From: Zelonia costaricensis
Taxonomy: Eukaryota; Euglenozoa; Kinetoplastea; Trypanosomatida; Trypanosomatidae
DNA length: 64,000 nucleotides
Direction: 5' to 3'
NCBI GenBank assembly: GCA_030849075.1
Contig: JASAOO010003455.1
Coordinates: forward strand, 1 to 64,000
The first letter of the stretch is position 1; each line of letters opens with the position of its first letter. The notes below the pieces were generated by a model, which saw nothing but the letters and a program-made list of their open reading frames with translations, did not search any database and was not told where the DNA came from. This document shows, in pieces, positions 63,342 through 64,000 of the stretch. Both the position numbers and the translations under genes were made by a program.

Positions 63342-64000
63342 AGTTGGGTGCGAGAGGGAATACGGGCCGCTTTCGGCGAGACAAGAGTGGGGCAAGCCGA
63401 GTCGACCTCCGGCGGCGAATGGCGCGTCGCCCCCCCCCCCCCTCCCTCCGCTGGAGCTGCCGCTCTTCGCTCCGTGTTTCGACTCGCCTGGCGATGTAGT
63501 CTGCCCACACTCTCCTGTTCCCCGCTCCCTCCTCCTCTTCCCCCCCCGTCTCGCCCCTCTCCTCCATTTACTCCCTACCGGGACGTGCTTGACGAGCAAC
63601 CGCGATCAGCGGAACGGAGGAAAGGGCGAGGCACGCACGTACGCACACACACACAAAACCACATCCCAGTGGCCGGCGATTGTGTTTTGGGCGAGTCGTG
63701 AGCGTCTTGACTCCCCCCTTTTCTGCCGCTCGCGTGTGTGCGTGTCTCGCATGCATCACACAAGTGCCGCCGTCGCGCGCATTTTTCGCTTCTTGGCTTT
63801 TTTTGTTGTTGTTGTTGTTTTTTGCGGTTGTGTGTTTGTGGGCCTGCTTGTGTTATCGAGGCGTGCGCGTTTGTTTTTTGTTTTCTTTTCTTTTCGTTTT
63901 GTTGTGGATGATGTGGCGTTCTTGTCTGGTTTGGTTTCCGGTGGTGTTGCTGTTGCTGATGATGCTGAGTGCACGTGCGACTTGTGTCGTTGTGAAGGAG

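Larger units (their letters stand above)
62007..64000. other. Non-coding right end of the window
   Basis: No gene supported. TG-rich (62092-62112, TG repeats at 62667-62693 and 63319-63341), C-runs at 62740-62758 and 63430-63443, and a TTG/T-rich end (63800-63910). It probably holds a long CK1.2 3' UTR and the start of the next transcript's leader. Confidence 0.6.

Noticed and set aside
1..64000. Possibility of a strand switch, retrotransposon or SIDER element
   Set aside because: All credible genes are on the plus strand; I recognise no reverse transcriptase, terminal repeats or poly-A-tailed duplicated blocks. SIDER elements are too diverged to exclude by eye and would need a profile search.

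Overview
The window reads as nuclear DNA of a trypanosomatid flagellate, most likely Leishmaniinae (Leishmania or a close relative such as Leptomonas, Crithidia, Endotrypanum or Porcisia). The evidence is: 21 intronless protein genes all on the plus strand, separated by 0.4-3 kb spacers; pyrimidine tracts followed by AG shortly before nearly every start codon (trans-splicing acceptors, so a polycistronic unit without per-gene promoters); very GC-rich third codon positions; abundant CA/TG, poly-C and poly-T simple repeats; and two kinetoplastid hallmarks, an NADH-dependent fumarate reductase with an ApbE domain and a CK1.1/CK1.2 kinase pair. From memory, the two casein kinase genes lie on chromosome 35 in Leishmania, which would make this the syntenic segment. 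I see no tRNA, rRNA, snoRNA, transposon, strand switch or CRISPR array.

Layout. 0.85-4.5 kb: mitochondrial-type NADH:fumarate reductase. 6.3-12 kb: an unknown multi-pass membrane protein, a Gpc1-type glycerophosphocholine acyltransferase, and a TAN1/THUMPD1-type tRNA acetylation adaptor. 12.5-17.6 kb: a TEL2 homologue and a probable mitochondrial protein, both in visibly lower-GC3 codons than their neighbours. 18-20.3 kb: a twin CX9C (CHCH, Mic19-like) protein and a charged coiled-coil protein. 22.1-32.2 kb: two very large, mostly disordered proteins, the first with an F-box. 32.7-36.5 kb: one unknown protein and two small putative mitochondrial proteins with C-terminal hydrophobic segments. 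38.6-39.9 kb: a PSP1-domain protein with an RGG tail. 43-45 kb: a protein resembling JmjC/cupin-4 ribosomal oxygenases that has lost its metal ligands. 45.7-52.6 kb: three tandem aldose 1-epimerases, the first lacking the catalytic glutamate. 54.9-57.4 kb: a UBX-domain protein. 58.7-62 kb: casein kinases CK1.1 and CK1.2. The last 2 kb is non-coding.

The genes do not form a metabolic operon; adjacency in trypanosomatids usually reflects shared transcription only. Two themes recur: mitochondrial proteins (fumarate reductase, CHCH protein, 15929, 34415 and 35849 genes) and families in which one member keeps the fold but lacks active-site residues (mutarotase 1 and the cupin-like protein). The observations I find most worth checking are the built-in flavinylation motif and flavin-transferase domain of the reductase, the degenerate mutarotase in the tandem trio, the degenerate cupin, and the opposite strand polarity of CA and TG repeats around genes. 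I found no clearly new multi-gene system.
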